From a virus: 64,000 bases of DNA. The position numbers were made by a program, and so were the translations under genes. A model generated the notes under the pieces. That model was not told where the DNA came from. It did no database searches and worked only from the letters and a program-made list of their open reading frames with translations. Below are positions 32,503-41,069 of this stretch, piece by piece; within the stretch, counting starts at the first letter, position 1; every line of letters starts with the position of its first letter. The stretch lies in the IMG/VR virus record IMGVR_UViG_3300042889_001061, positions 1-64,000 of that record; one strand, written 5' to 3'.

Positions 32503-32988
32503 ATGGCAACAAAAGCTCCGATGTTAGATATGTTTAAGCGAGTACTTCCAGCTTTGGATACTCGCAACAAGAAACTCTACGAGAATCTCAGTGAAGAAGA
32601 AATGAAAGGGTTCAGTCCCTGGCTTGTTCAACGATATTTAAGCAGTGCAGAAAGTGCCAACAATGCTGTCATTGAACATTATTTAATTATGACCAATGAC
32701 ATTGTCAATGTTAACTTCAGTGAAGTAAAAGATCCTGAAATGACTTGGAAGTTAATGAGTATGGTTGGTATTGGTAAAAGTCTCAAGCACCCATACATTG
32801 CTCCTGGTGGCGGCAAGAGAAAAAAGAAAAATGCTTTTAAGGCATGGCTCTGTGAGCAATATCCTCACTTAGATGATCAAGAATTAGATATCTGGATCAG
32901 CAACTTAGATAAAAAATCCGCAAGGGATATGTTGGAACAATACCATGTTAAAGACAAAGATGTTATCTCTAGTGCCAATGACTTATAA
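32503..32988 (+). CDS. Clamp-loader small subunit-like protein (T4 gp62-like)
   Basis: 161 residues. The series EEMKGFSPWLVQRYLSSAES, PEMTWKLMSMVGIGKSLKHP, a Lys-rich GGGKRKKKNAFKAWLCEQYP and LDIWISNLDKKSARDMLEQY follows the short gp62 proteins of aquatic T4-type phages ('K-x-F-x-PW-x3-R-x-LS' start, central basic loop, C-terminal helix). gp62 with gp44 loads the sliding clamp. Neither gp44 nor gp45 is in the window, so the call rests on sequence pattern alone. Confidence 0.5.
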   Translation: MATKAPMLDMFKRVLPALDTRNKKLYENLSEEEMKGFSPWLVQRYLSSAESANNAVIEHYLIMTNDIVNVNFSEVKDPEMTWKLMSMVGIGKSLKHPYIAPGGGKRKKKNAFKAWLCEQYPHLDDQELDIWISNLDKKSARDMLEQYHVKDKDVISSANDL

Positions 32989-33658
32989 ATGTAAATTTTG
33001 TAATAAAGATTTTGTTCGTGAAACTACACTTATGTCTCACTTATGTGAGAAAAAGCGTAGAATGATGGAAAAAGATTCCAAGCAAAATCGCATTGCTTAC
33101 CAAAGCTGGTTGATATATCGCAAGATGATCATTGCCAATGTCAAGCACGACAAACCCTATGAAGACTTTATCAGCGACAGATACTATCTAGACTTTATGA
33201 AAGTTTCCAAGCATATCATTGATTTGAACTTGGACAAGCCAGAAGAGTTTGTTAGATTTGTTTTAAAAAATGCAATTAAGATTGATGACTGGTGTAAAGC
33301 AGTTGTCTACGAAACCTACGTTAAAGATACAACCAAAAAAGAAACAGTAGAGCGAGCAATTGAGCGAAGTTTGTTAAATATGAAAGCCTGGGCAGAAAAG
33401 ACTGGATATAGTTGGAGTGAATACTTTGCTAAAGTTAGCACAGTTGATGCAGTACAAGATATCAGAATGGGTCGTATCAGTCCATGGTGTACCTTTGCTA
33501 CAGATCAAGGTAGCAGATTAATTGATAGGTTTGAACCCGGACAAGTTCAAACATTGATAGATTACATTGAGCCTTTATCATGGAAGGCCAGAGTAAAACG
33601 TCAGCAGAGTGATGCTGATTGGGTGCAGGAAGTTTTTAACAAGGCGGAAATTAAATGA
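32978..33658 (+). CDS. C2H2 zinc-finger protein
   Basis: 226 residues from the chosen start. Residues 4-27 are a C2H2-like finger: CKFCNKDFVRETTLMSHLCE, giving C-x2-C-x12-H with a following Cys instead of the second His. The rest is helical and basic, ending in WKARVKRQQSDADWVQEVF. It overlaps the gp62-like gene by 11 nt. Proteins of this size with one N-terminal finger occur near clamp-loader genes in aquatic T4-type phages; function unknown, DNA binding likely. Confidence 0.6.
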   Translation: MTYKCKFCNKDFVRETTLMSHLCEKKRRMMEKDSKQNRIAYQSWLIYRKMIIANVKHDKPYEDFISDRYYLDFMKVSKHIIDLNLDKPEEFVRFVLKNAIKIDDWCKAVVYETYVKDTTKKETVERAIERSLLNMKAWAEKTGYSWSEYFAKVSTVDAVQDIRMGRISPWCTFATDQGSRLIDRFEPGQVQTLIDYIEPLSWKARVKRQQSDADWVQEVFNKAEIK

Positions 33659-33888
33659 ATCAATACAAGCAACGAGCAGTACCAGTATTGCTAAAAAGTA
33701 AACAGGTACAAGAAGCACGAGTTAGACTGATCAACGACATGGTTGAAATAGAAATGAATGGTAATAGAGTAGTTGTACCCACTGCCGAATCATATCAACG
33801 TTTGCTGAAAAAGGTTGCAGTATTGGAACAAAAACTGTATGCTACTGATAACAAAGCAAATAGAGCCGCTAGGATGAACAATGAGTGA
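33655..33888 (+). CDS. Small hypothetical protein with C-terminal coiled coil
   Basis: 77 residues; a short beta region (VEIEMNGNRVVVPTAESYQR) leads into a helix with a leucine repeat (LLKKVAVLEQKLYATDN). Overlaps its neighbours by 4 and 8 nt, inside the operon that starts at 32503. Confidence 0.55.
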   Translation: MNQYKQRAVPVLLKSKQVQEARVRLINDMVEIEMNGNRVVVPTAESYQRLLKKVAVLEQKLYATDNKANRAARMNNE

Positions 33889-34111
33889 AAAAGATCATAA
33901 CTTAGAAAATATCTATAACGAAGTTATACTAGTTATAGAAAAATTATTAAAGGAAGAGCACGATCCGTTGGCAGTGGCCGCAGTATTTGCCAGTCAAGCA
34001 TTGGGGTTGTATAAAACTGTGTTAAGTGACAAAGACTATAATACCATGGTTGATAGTATTGTTGATAAAAAAGATAGAGTACAGCCTTTTGAATCTAGGA
34101 GTTTACATTGA
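33881..34111 (+). CDS. Small helical protein
   Basis: 76 residues, all-helical prediction (NIYNEVILVIEKLLKEEHDP; AVFASQALGLYKTVLSDKDY). It lies directly before the mini-DnaE gene, whose TTG start overlaps its stop codon by 4 nt, so the two are probably translated together and may work together. Confidence 0.55.
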   Translation: MSEKDHNLENIYNEVILVIEKLLKEEHDPLAVAAVFASQALGLYKTVLSDKDYNTMVDSIVDKKDRVQPFESRSLH

Positions 34112-34686
34112 GCTTTGACGTTGACATAGACTTTGCAGACCGAGAGCAAATTCTTAAAGTAGTTAAACACACAGCCGCTATGCAACATGACGGCAACAAA
34201 GAACGTAAACACAATACAGGTGTTTACTTTCATCACGTGCCCACTAATCCATTTACAGGACTATGCACATTAGATTATAAACAAGCAGAGGATGCTGCCT
34301 GGTTTAAGATTGACTTGCTTAATGTAGGCATCTACAGCAATTTTACCAGCAACGAACAGATTGACGACTTATTAGACAAAGAACCAATGTGGGAATTATT
34401 AGAACACAAAGATGTTATACAACAACTGTTTCATATTCATAATCACAGCGACACAGTTATTAGAATGAAGCCAAAAAGTATTGAACAACTTGCCATGGTA
34501 CTGGCAGTTATACGTCCCGGTAAGAAACATTTAATAGGACGTGGCTGGATTGAGATAGAAAAAGAAGTATGGACTAAAACAGAAGATGTTTATAGTTTTA
34601 AGAAGAGTCATGCTATTGGGTATTCGGCTGCTATTGTATTACAGCTTAATCAATTAGCTTACAGTATTAATAGTGGCAAGACCTAA
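34108..34686 (+). CDS. Miniature C-family (DnaE-like) DNA polymerase core
   Basis: 192 residues from a TTG start with GGAG 6 nt upstream. Residues 3-13 (FDVDIDFADRE) match the palm motif PDxDxDFxxxR of bacterial DnaE, including the positions of its two catalytic Asp (D4, D6). WFKIDLLNVG (65-74) matches the KFDFLGL motif holding the third Asp (D69) and its Lys (K67). KPKSIEQLAMVLAVIRPGKK (121-140) matches the RPxxxxDLxxxxALxRPG fingers motif. SFKKSHAIGYSAAI (163-176) matches FNKSHAxAYA. PHP, thumb, beta-binding and OB domains are absent; E. coli DnaE has about 1160 residues. Whether it polymerises is unknown. Confidence 0.7.
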   Translation: MSFDVDIDFADREQILKVVKHTAAMQHDGNKERKHNTGVYFHHVPTNPFTGLCTLDYKQAEDAAWFKIDLLNVGIYSNFTSNEQIDDLLDKEPMWELLEHKDVIQQLFHIHNHSDTVIRMKPKSIEQLAMVLAVIRPGKKHLIGRGWIEIEKEVWTKTEDVYSFKKSHAIGYSAAIVLQLNQLAYSINSGKT

Positions 34687-35364
34687 TAGGCTGAGAGTTT
34701 TAATATAAAACCATCCTATATCAAATTCAAACCAGCGTTTGCTTAACTTTGCACTAGCTGGAGTCATGTGATGGTTATTGTGTAATTCTTCGCCGCCGAT
34801 CCATATAGCCCAAGGTATTAAATTAGTGCTACGATCTTTTGTGTTACCATTTCTATATCCCCACCAGTGACCCAGGCCATTAATAACTCCTGCCGCCCAA
34901 AACGGTATCCACAACATCTGTACTGCCCATATCACAAGTCCCATCCAGCCGAATAACAACAAATTAATGGTCAGCATTACAATCACGCCTGAGTAATTAT
35001 AAGGAGTGTACAGTTTTCTTTCAATCCAGTCATCGGGTGTGCCTCTGCCAAAACTCACTACCATTTTTGCATTTTTGCCCGACAAATAATAATAGTAAAC
35101 ACCTCTGAATAGTATGTTCAAAATTCCATGTACATGTGGACTATGTGGGTCACCTTCTTTATCAGTTGTGCTGTGATGTTTTCTATGTATTGCTACCCAT
35201 TGTCTAGTAATCATGCCAGTGGTTAACCACAGCCATAATCTAAAAAAATGATCAGCAACGGGATGAAATGTAACTGATTTATGTGCTTGGCTTCTGTGTA
35301 AAAAACAGGTCACAGAGACAATGGTGATGTGGGTTAGTATAAGAGTATATAGTATTTCTAGCAT
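34654..35364 (-). CDS. Fatty-acid (acyl-CoA type) desaturase
   Basis: 236 residues, with several membrane segments (LYTLILTHITIVSVTCFL; VIVMLTINLLLFGWMGLVIW). The three di-iron histidine boxes are intact: HRSQAH (23-28), HRKHH (60-64) and HNNHH (195-199), plus the extra His in NGLGHWWGYRN. This is the delta-9 acyl-CoA desaturase layout, shorter than usual by about 50 residues. It would insert a double bond in host acyl chains at the inner membrane. It follows a small gene on the minus strand and overlaps the mini-DnaE gene tail-to-tail by 33 nt. Confidence 0.85.
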   Translation of the reverse strand: MLEILYTLILTHITIVSVTCFLHRSQAHKSVTFHPVADHFFRLWLWLTTGMITRQWVAIHRKHHSTTDKEGDPHSPHVHGILNILFRGVYYYYLSGKNAKMVVSFGRGTPDDWIERKLYTPYNYSGVIVMLTINLLLFGWMGLVIWAVQMLWIPFWAAGVINGLGHWWGYRNGNTKDRSTNLIPWAIWIGGEELHNNHHMTPASAKLSKRWFEFDIGWFYIKTLSLLGLATINTVS

Positions 35365-35378
35365 TATATATACTTATC

Positions 35379-35747
35379 TTATAATTTTTGAACTAGTTGA
35401 ATTTGTCTGCGTTTAATGCGTTTAGTGATAATGTTTTGTAGACTAACTGCTTCGCCATGTAGCAATTCAAAATCCTTGACATTATATGTTCGAAGACTAT
35501 AGCTGAACCGTTTAAATTTAGGTCCTATAAACAAATTAATTGGTAGCTGTCTATTACTCTGCCACCACCATTCTTCTCCGCACTCTAGGAATTCCTGGCG
35601 ATCTTCCTTGCAGTTTAATACGTTTAACACATATATGCTGGCCAGAGTTTGAGTATAGTTTTGTATTATACCTATGACTTCATCTTCCCCTGCCCTGCAT
35701 AGGCTTAAGAAAGGGAAGTTTTCTAATATTTCTTTGTGATCTGACAT
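35379..35747 (-). CDS. Small hypothetical protein upstream of the desaturase
   Basis: 122 residues from MSDHKEILENF. Contains SLCRAGEDEVIGIIQNYTQ, a Trp cluster (EEWWWQSNRQLPINLF) and a basic C-terminus (TKRIKRRQIQLVQKL). No recognised family. It is the first gene of a two-gene late operon with the desaturase; the late box ends 6 nt before its ATG. Confidence 0.6.
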   Translation of the reverse strand: MSDHKEILENFPFLSLCRAGEDEVIGIIQNYTQTLASIYVLNVLNCKEDRQEFLECGEEWWWQSNRQLPINLFIGPKFKRFSYSLRTYNVKDFELLHGEAVSLQNIITKRIKRRQIQLVQKL

Positions 35748-35753
35748 TGTCAA

Positions 35754-35793
35754 TATTTAGCAGCCATTTCAATTCAATTAATTTAAATAAATA
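35754..35793. promoter_or_regulatory. Divergent late promoters, both leaderless in geometry
   Basis: On the minus strand GCTAAATA (35761 down to 35754) ends 6 nt before the ATG at 35747. On the plus strand ATAAATA (35787-35793) ends 5 nt before the ATG at 35799. Neither gene has a Shine-Dalgarno. Confidence 0.65.
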
Positions 35794-35798
35794 TAACT

Positions 35799-36614
35799 AT
35801 GAGCGATACATTCACATTACTAGATTATCCGCAACGAAGCGTATTAATATACTCTGATGGATACAGCAGGACAAAAAACATGCCATTTAGCACAACACGA
35901 AAAACGGTCTACAAAGGAGTAGACACGAAGCTGGGTTTTGATATAAAAAATCAAGACCGCAAACCTGTTAACCTGCTAGGTAAAACTATCATGGTCAATG
36001 TCATGCAGGTCAGACGCGGCGAGTTAGTATTACAGCGCAGAGCACAGATCAAAGAACCTCAAAATGGTTATTGCGAGTTTAGTATATTTGGCTATGATTT
36101 AACTGATCTGGAACCAGGAATATATCAACTCAGTGCTCAACTATACGAAGATGATGGTATGGCTCGAAGCTTGTATTCTGATTTAAACAGAGCGGCTACC
36201 ATGGAAATTGAATTAGTAGACGGCGCATATCCTAAATTCTTTAATAGTACATTGTTGCAATTTACACAAGATAACGACACGATGATTAGCCAGCCTGTAG
36301 CAAGTAACTTACAGAAAAACGACAGCAGTACACTACATACTCTTCAAATCGAAACAACTAATTTTAAAGGTAGATTAACTGCTTTTGGTAGTTTAGAATA
36401 CGGTAGTATGGGCAATTACAGTCCTATTAGATTTATCGACGGACAATATTGGCTACCTCTTGATTCATCACCTACAAGCCCAACAATTGGAATAACAGGT
36501 ACACATCAAACTCAGGGTTGGAACTGGCGCGGAAGTTTCCGTTGGATAAAAGTGGTATACACACCCGACACTGATAACACCGGAACAGTTGACAAAATAC
36601 TTTATAGAAGTTAA
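35799..36614 (+). CDS. Virion structural protein, probably baseplate or fibre-adaptor
   Basis: 271 residues, beta-rich. The N-terminal 130 residues (DTKLGFDIKNQDRKPVNLLG; GYDLTDLEPGIYQLSAQLYE) look like an immunoglobulin-like or BppU-type domain. The C-terminal part (residues 160-271) has LHTLQIETTNFKGRLTAFGS and a Trp-rich region (GWNWRGSFRWIKVVY), typical of carbohydrate-binding or virion surface modules. It is late-expressed and lies just before the primase gene. Confidence 0.6.
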   Translation: MSDTFTLLDYPQRSVLIYSDGYSRTKNMPFSTTRKTVYKGVDTKLGFDIKNQDRKPVNLLGKTIMVNVMQVRRGELVLQRRAQIKEPQNGYCEFSIFGYDLTDLEPGIYQLSAQLYEDDGMARSLYSDLNRAATMEIELVDGAYPKFFNSTLLQFTQDNDTMISQPVASNLQKNDSSTLHTLQIETTNFKGRLTAFGSLEYGSMGNYSPIRFIDGQYWLPLDSSPTSPTIGITGTHQTQGWNWRGSFRWIKVVYTPDTDNTGTVDKILYRS

Positions 36615-36626
36615 AATAGTAAGGTC

Positions 36627-37598
36627 ATGTCGGCCTTACAAACATTATTACAATCACGCATAAATGGAAGACCTAGTCCCAAGGGCTGGCTGAGTTTCAA
36701 CTGTCCGATGTGCGTGGTCAATGGGCAGAGTCGTCTAGATACAAAACGTCGCGGTGGCATGATGTTTAATCCAGACGGAGCAGTGAGCTATCATTGCTTT
36801 AACTGTCAATTTAAAACAAGTTGGACACAAGGCAGAACACTGAGCTTTAAGATGCGTAAACTTATGCGTCAGCTAGGATTCGATGAAGCAGAAGTACAGC
36901 GGTTAAACTTAGAACTACTAAGCCAAGCAGATGTAGAAATATTAGTACAACGTGAACCAGAGCCAACCTGGACTCCTAGTTGGCCCGACTACGACTTGGG
37001 ATTTGAAGTAAGACCTTTAGATACTCCTGAGAAGATAGAATATTTAAAACACAGACAAGTATATGACTTGGCAATATGGTTGGAGACAGACACAGAATAT
37101 GCCGGCTTAAACAAACGAGCTATACTACCGCTGACTTATGAAAATAGAATAGTCGGCTTTCAAAGTAGATACGTTGGAGAAATACCAGAGAAGTTTTCTA
37201 AGTATTATAAAAAAGCGCCAGCAGACTATGTGTTTGGTTTAGATAATCAGCGAGACAATAGACAGTTTGTTATTGTCACAGAAGGTGAAATGGATGCATT
37301 GTTAACCAGCGGGTTAAGTATTGGCAGTAATAATTTAAGTGACCATCAAGCACAACTGATTGAAGACTTAAATATAGAACCTATCGTGATTCCAGACGCA
37401 GACAAAGCAGGCAGGGACCTAGTAGAACGTGCCGCAGATTACGGCTGGAGTGTGAGTTTTCCCGAATGGGAAAACTGTAAAGACGTCAGTGACGCAGTAA
37501 TGAAATATGGACGCTTGTTTGCTATTCACAGCATACTACAGGCCACAGAACACAGTCCAACAAAAATTAGATTAATGGGAAAGAGATATTGTCAATGA
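36627..37598 (+). CDS. gp61: DNA primase (T4 gp61-like)
   Basis: 323 residues (T4 gp61 has 342). An N-terminal zinc module uses C26/C29 and C56/C59 (CPMC and CFNC). The Toprim core includes VIVTEGEMDALLTSGLSIG, with catalytic Glu, and IVIPDADKAGRDLVERA, with the D-x-D. It makes RNA primers for lagging-strand synthesis in complex with gp41, whose gene overlaps its stop codon (ATGA). Confidence 0.9.
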   Translation: MSALQTLLQSRINGRPSPKGWLSFNCPMCVVNGQSRLDTKRRGGMMFNPDGAVSYHCFNCQFKTSWTQGRTLSFKMRKLMRQLGFDEAEVQRLNLELLSQADVEILVQREPEPTWTPSWPDYDLGFEVRPLDTPEKIEYLKHRQVYDLAIWLETDTEYAGLNKRAILPLTYENRIVGFQSRYVGEIPEKFSKYYKKAPADYVFGLDNQRDNRQFVIVTEGEMDALLTSGLSIGSNNLSDHQAQLIEDLNIEPIVIPDADKAGRDLVERAADYGWSVSFPEWENCKDVSDAVMKYGRLFAIHSILQATEHSPTKIRLMGKRYCQ

Positions 37599-39085
37599 GT
37601 AATGAAGTAAAAGAATATAGTGCAGATCTACAAAAATTATTTTTAGAATTTCTAGTAAGCGACAAGGAACTACTAAGCCGTTGCCAAAACGTTTTAGAAA
37701 GTGCTTACTTTACTAGAAGTTTACAAGCAACCGCAGAGTTCATTAAAGACTATGCTGGCAAGTACAGTGACTGTCCCACAGTAGAACAGATTAAAGCAGT
37801 TACAGATACGGAACTTAGAATTATTCCAGGCGAAGCAAGCAGCCACAAGGAATGGTTCTTAACAGAGTTTGAACAGTTTGCCCGCCACAAAGCATTAGAA
37901 AAAGCAATTCTAGCCAGTGCAGATTTGTTAGACAAACAACGCTATGGCGAAGTAGAAAAGTTAATCAAAGATGCCAGTAGTATAGGTCTGCCAAAGAGTT
38001 TTGGCACAGACTACTTTGCTGATCCTAAAGGTCGACTAGAAGCATTGAGAAGAAATAATGGTCAAATTAGTACAGGTTGGAAGACCATTGATTATAAATT
38101 ATTTGGTGGATTTAACAGAGGCGAACTTAATATTTTTGCAGGCGGCAGTGGTGCGGGTAAGAGTTTATTCTTACAGAACTTAGCACTCAATTGGAGTTTA
38201 CAAGGACTCAACGGCGTTTACTTTAGTCTAGAACTAAGTGAGGGATTAAGCAGTCAGCGTATGGATGCCATGCTTATGGGCATAGGTACTGCTGATATTT
38301 TTAAAGACTTAGATAACGTTGACTTGAAAATTAGGACAATGGGTAAGAAAGCAGGTAAGTTACAAATGGTACAACTCACTGCGGGCGTCACAGTGAATGA
38401 TTTAAAATCATGGTTGAAAGAATTTCAGATTCAGCTTAATAAAAAAGTTGATTATGTTATTGTTGATTATTTAGATTTGATGTCTCCGGTGTCTGTAAAG
38501 ATATCAGCAGAGAACACGTTTATTAAAGACAAATACGTTTCGGAAGAACTTAGAGCAATGGCAGTACAAGACAAATACTTATTCTGTACAGCTAGTCAGT
38601 TGAATCGCGGAGCCGTGGAGAGTGTTGAATTTGACCACAGTCATATCAGTGGTGGACTCAGTAAGATTCAAACAGCAGACAACGTGATTGGTATCTTTAA
38701 CAGTATTACTATGCGTGAGCGTGGCAGAGTACAATTACAATTTATGAAGACACGTAGTTCGAGTGCAGTTGGTAGTAAGATTGAATTAGAATTTAATACA
38801 ACTAGTTTACGTATTACTGACTTAGATGAAGATAGTCCAGAAGCACCAACTACAGCAGATGTGTTGCATGATAAACTTCGTCGACAGGCCCGGACAACAG
38901 AGTCCACTAGTACTTCCGCAGGATCTACTAAATGGGAAAAGCCAACTGGAACTCATGCGTGGGATTATCAAGCCGGCGGAAAAGAATTAAAACCAGGAAT
39001 TGAACCTACAAATTCAGAGCCATCCATTGCGATTAGGACAATGGACAGTAATAATAGACTTAATAATCTTCTAAAGAAGAGTTGA
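37595..39085 (+). CDS. gp41: Replicative helicase (T4 gp41, DnaB-like)
   Basis: 496 residues (T4 gp41 has 475). Walker A GGSGAGKS (183-190), the ATPase H1a segment GVYFSLELSEGLSSQRMDAM, Walker B VDYVIVDYLDLMSP and FCTASQLNRGAVES (arginine-finger region) are present. The N-terminal 130 residues are the helical collar. It unwinds the fork as a hexamer. The ATG at 37595 overlaps the primase stop, whereas an in-frame TTG 6 nt earlier is less likely. Confidence 0.92.
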   Translation: MSNEVKEYSADLQKLFLEFLVSDKELLSRCQNVLESAYFTRSLQATAEFIKDYAGKYSDCPTVEQIKAVTDTELRIIPGEASSHKEWFLTEFEQFARHKALEKAILASADLLDKQRYGEVEKLIKDASSIGLPKSFGTDYFADPKGRLEALRRNNGQISTGWKTIDYKLFGGFNRGELNIFAGGSGAGKSLFLQNLALNWSLQGLNGVYFSLELSEGLSSQRMDAMLMGIGTADIFKDLDNVDLKIRTMGKKAGKLQMVQLTAGVTVNDLKSWLKEFQIQLNKKVDYVIVDYLDLMSPVSVKISAENTFIKDKYVSEELRAMAVQDKYLFCTASQLNRGAVESVEFDHSHISGGLSKIQTADNVIGIFNSITMRERGRVQLQFMKTRSSSAVGSKIELEFNTTSLRITDLDEDSPEAPTTADVLHDKLRRQARTTESTSTSAGSTKWEKPTGTHAWDYQAGGKELKPGIEPTNSEPSIAIRTMDSNNRLNNLLKKS

Positions 39086-39547
39086 TTATTTTAAACCACG
39101 AAGAGGTTCTTGTGGCTGTGCCGGTTCAGCAGTTGTAGGTGCACCAACTTCTGCGTTGGGTTCGCTGGCAGGTTGTTCTTGAGCAGCGGCTTCTGAGTCT
39201 CTATTCAAATCAGCTTTTAGTCTTTGGAACAGTGCATTATCTTCGGCAACATAAGCAAGTACAGTTTCCAATAAATCCATCAACGCACTCATTTGATTTA
39301 AGTTTGGTCGACGATTCATGTACATTGCACGAACCCCTGCTTTTAAATCGCTGTAATGATCTTCACCGACTGCATCTTTAATAGAAGCCAAACGACTCAT
39401 TGTGCGTGTAAAACTACTGTGATCAATTTCTTTGCCGCTGACATCCATACCCGGATCGTGATGAACTTCTGGCGCTGCCTCTTCGATTGAACGAAGTTTG
39501 TTTAAAATCGTTCCCATATTAAAATTTGTACTCGACATCATAGTCAT
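39086..39547 (-). CDS. Late hypothetical protein, Ala/Pro/Gln-rich tail
   Basis: 153 residues on the minus strand, abutting the gp41 stop tail-to-tail. A helical core (ALMDLLETVLAYVAEDNALF) is followed by a disordered tail (EQPASEPNAEVGAPTTAEPA). The start at 39547 has GGAG 7 nt upstream and a late box at 39577-39570. Probably a minor structural or scaffold protein; no family recognised. Confidence 0.55.
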   Translation of the reverse strand: MTMMSSTNFNMGTILNKLRSIEEAAPEVHHDPGMDVSGKEIDHSSFTRTMSRLASIKDAVGEDHYSDLKAGVRAMYMNRRPNLNQMSALMDLLETVLAYVAEDNALFQRLKADLNRDSEAAAQEQPASEPNAEVGAPTTAEPAQPQEPLRGLK

Positions 39548-39569
39548 AATAGTGCTCCACTGTTAAAGT

Positions 39570-39594
39570 TATTTATCAGTTTGTTAGATAAATA
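39570..39594. promoter_or_regulatory. Back-to-back divergent late promoters
   Basis: TATTTATC (39570-39577; GATAAATA on the minus strand) and GATAAATA (39587-39594) form an inverted pair 9 nt apart, serving the genes at 39547 (minus) and 39617 (plus). Confidence 0.7.
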
Positions 39595-39616
39595 CTTTCA
39601 AGGATGGACTATAATA

Positions 39617-39877
39617 GTGCATAAACATACACGATCTTTACTTGAAGAAATTACCAATATTGTACCGCAGAGAGACAGAGAAAGTTTTGTGGAAAACAAA
39701 GCTGTGAATGTCATTGCAAGTACTCGGTATCTTGTTGAGTATATACAAGAAAATTTCAATCAAGAGCAAAGTGAAGATTTATTAAAACGTTTATTCAACA
39801 GCTTAAAAACTGGTGATGAAATGAAATTCCGCAGAGGAATTAAACAAATTAAAGAAGCAAATAATGGAAGAATTTGA
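39617..39877 (+). CDS. Small late hypothetical protein
   Basis: 86 residues if GTG at 39617 is the start. The frame extends to 39581, but that would place the start before the late box. Helical (RDRESFVENKAVNVIASTRY; EQSEDLLKRLFNSLKTGDEM). It overlaps the next gene by 14 nt. An AAGGA lies 12 nt upstream, rather far, so the start is uncertain. Confidence 0.5.
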   Translation: MHKHTRSLLEEITNIVPQRDRESFVENKAVNVIASTRYLVEYIQENFNQEQSEDLLKRLFNSLKTGDEMKFRRGIKQIKEANNGRI

Positions 39878-40634
39878 ACATTTATCAGGCTGGGATCTGC
39901 TAGTAGAAAGCAGACAGTATCGCTCAAACACAGCAGGTCTTAATCTGAGAAATGTCAGCGACTTTGCTTTTTTAGATTTGATTTCATTATTCATACTTCA
40001 AAATGAATACGAAACTGCACCAGTATCAAAGAACTATGCAGATAAAACCATAGGATATAGAAACTTTTTACGTCCTAGACTTGCTGGCACAGACTTATAT
40101 ACCAGTTTGAATATACTGGCTAATCCAGACAGTGTTTTCAGTAAAAAGATACGTCAAAATCCAGAGGCAGATGCCTTACTTAGATCAAAGCTGAAGGTAC
40201 ATACTCCCACTGTGAAACGTTACTTGGATTTATTAGCAGATGGAAGTTTAAGAAAAGAAGATGCCGCAGTATTGTTATTGCGTTTAGAGAAACAATTAAA
40301 CATAACAGATAGTAAGTTAAAAAGTATTCGCCGATTAGCACAAGACTGGCCTGCTATCAATGACATGCAACGAGAATTAGTAGTTACACGTATGCTACAA
40401 TATTATCGTAAGTTTGCAAAACGCAGTGAAATGGCAGTGTTCCTAGAAGACATGGGTAAAACTAAAGGCTATAAGTTAAATGCTCCCGTAGATGCAGAAC
40501 TTGCTAATCTGGGCTACGGTGAAAAACCAGAACCTGGTAAAAAAGGATGGCTAGCAACATTAGCCCCTGCGGCAGGCTTAATAGCAGGATACAAGTTGGG
40601 CTATGCACTAACTGGTCCAAAAAACAAGCAGTAG
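39864..40634 (+). CDS. Late protein with C-terminal hydrophobic hairpin
   Basis: 256 residues, unknown family. Mostly helical (KLKVHTPTVKRYLDLLADGS; DAAVLLLRLEKQLNITDSKL), with a C-terminal Gly/Ala-rich hydrophobic segment (WLATLAPAAGLIAGYKLGYA) that could insert in a membrane. The same C-terminal type occurs in phage virion proteins that are ejected with DNA, but a role is not shown. It forms an operon with the preceding small gene. Confidence 0.55.
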   Translation: MEEFEHLSGWDLLVESRQYRSNTAGLNLRNVSDFAFLDLISLFILQNEYETAPVSKNYADKTIGYRNFLRPRLAGTDLYTSLNILANPDSVFSKKIRQNPEADALLRSKLKVHTPTVKRYLDLLADGSLRKEDAAVLLLRLEKQLNITDSKLKSIRRLAQDWPAINDMQRELVVTRMLQYYRKFAKRSEMAVFLEDMGKTKGYKLNAPVDAELANLGYGEKPEPGKKGWLATLAPAAGLIAGYKLGYALTGPKNKQ

Positions 40635-40657
40635 ATAGTATAATATCTTAAAAAGAA

Positions 40658-40665
40658 GATAAATA
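40658..40665 (+). promoter_or_regulatory. Late promoter box GATAAATA
   Basis: Located 49 nt before the ATG at 40715, which has AGGAG. A TATAAT also occurs at 40639-40644, but without a -35. Confidence 0.65.
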
Positions 40666-40714
40666 AACTTAAGAAAACAAAGTTTTCGAAGAAACAAATT
40701 AGGAGAATTTTATC

Positions 40715-40954
40715 ATGGCACAAAATGCAGCCCCATTTACAGCAATCGGACGTACCGTATTCATCAAGTCTTTCGCTAAGACAAATGCTACTCAAGCAGA
40801 ATTAAATGCTTTAGTACAAGCAGTTCAATTAACAAGTACAATCACAGCTATCGGCGATTTCACAGCCGGTACCAGCGATGTTGTTAACATGATCATCGAA
40901 GGTGCAGACGTTGGCGATCTAGCTGGTTTCACAGCTGGTAACGTAGCATTCTAA
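40715..40954 (+). CDS. Small abundant late protein, probably virion
   Basis: 79 residues, Ala/Thr/Val-rich, with almost no charge clusters: FTAIGRTVFIKSFAKTNATQ and DFTAGTSDVVNMIIEGADVG. It has its own late promoter, a strong ribosome site and a strong terminator, a layout of highly expressed small virion proteins (decoration or head-outer type). No family recognised. Confidence 0.6.
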   Translation: MAQNAAPFTAIGRTVFIKSFAKTNATQAELNALVQAVQLTSTITAIGDFTAGTSDVVNMIIEGADVGDLAGFTAGNVAF

Positions 40955-40986
40955 TTTTTAGAGTGTAACTTTTTCGGGATGGGAAG

Positions 40987-41015
40987 CCGCTATACTTTTT
41001 GGTATAGCGGTTTTT
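40987..41015 (+). terminator. Strong rho-independent terminator
   Basis: CCGCTATAC (40987-40995), loop TTTTTG, GTATAGCGG (41002-41010), then TTTTTCTTTT. Confidence 0.9.
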
Positions 41016-41043
41016 CTTTTGACTATAACTTCTGTATTATATG

Positions 41044-41051
41044 GTTAAATA
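41044..41051 (+). promoter_or_regulatory. Late promoter box GTTAAATA
   Basis: Located 18 nt before the ATG at 41070; AGGAG precedes that start. Confidence 0.6.
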
Positions 41052-41069
41052 CAGCATAGGAGAATTAAT

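Noticed and set aside
40639-40644. TATAAT as a sigma70 promoter for the gene at 40715
   Set aside because: No -35 element at the right distance; the late box at 40658 is the better candidate.
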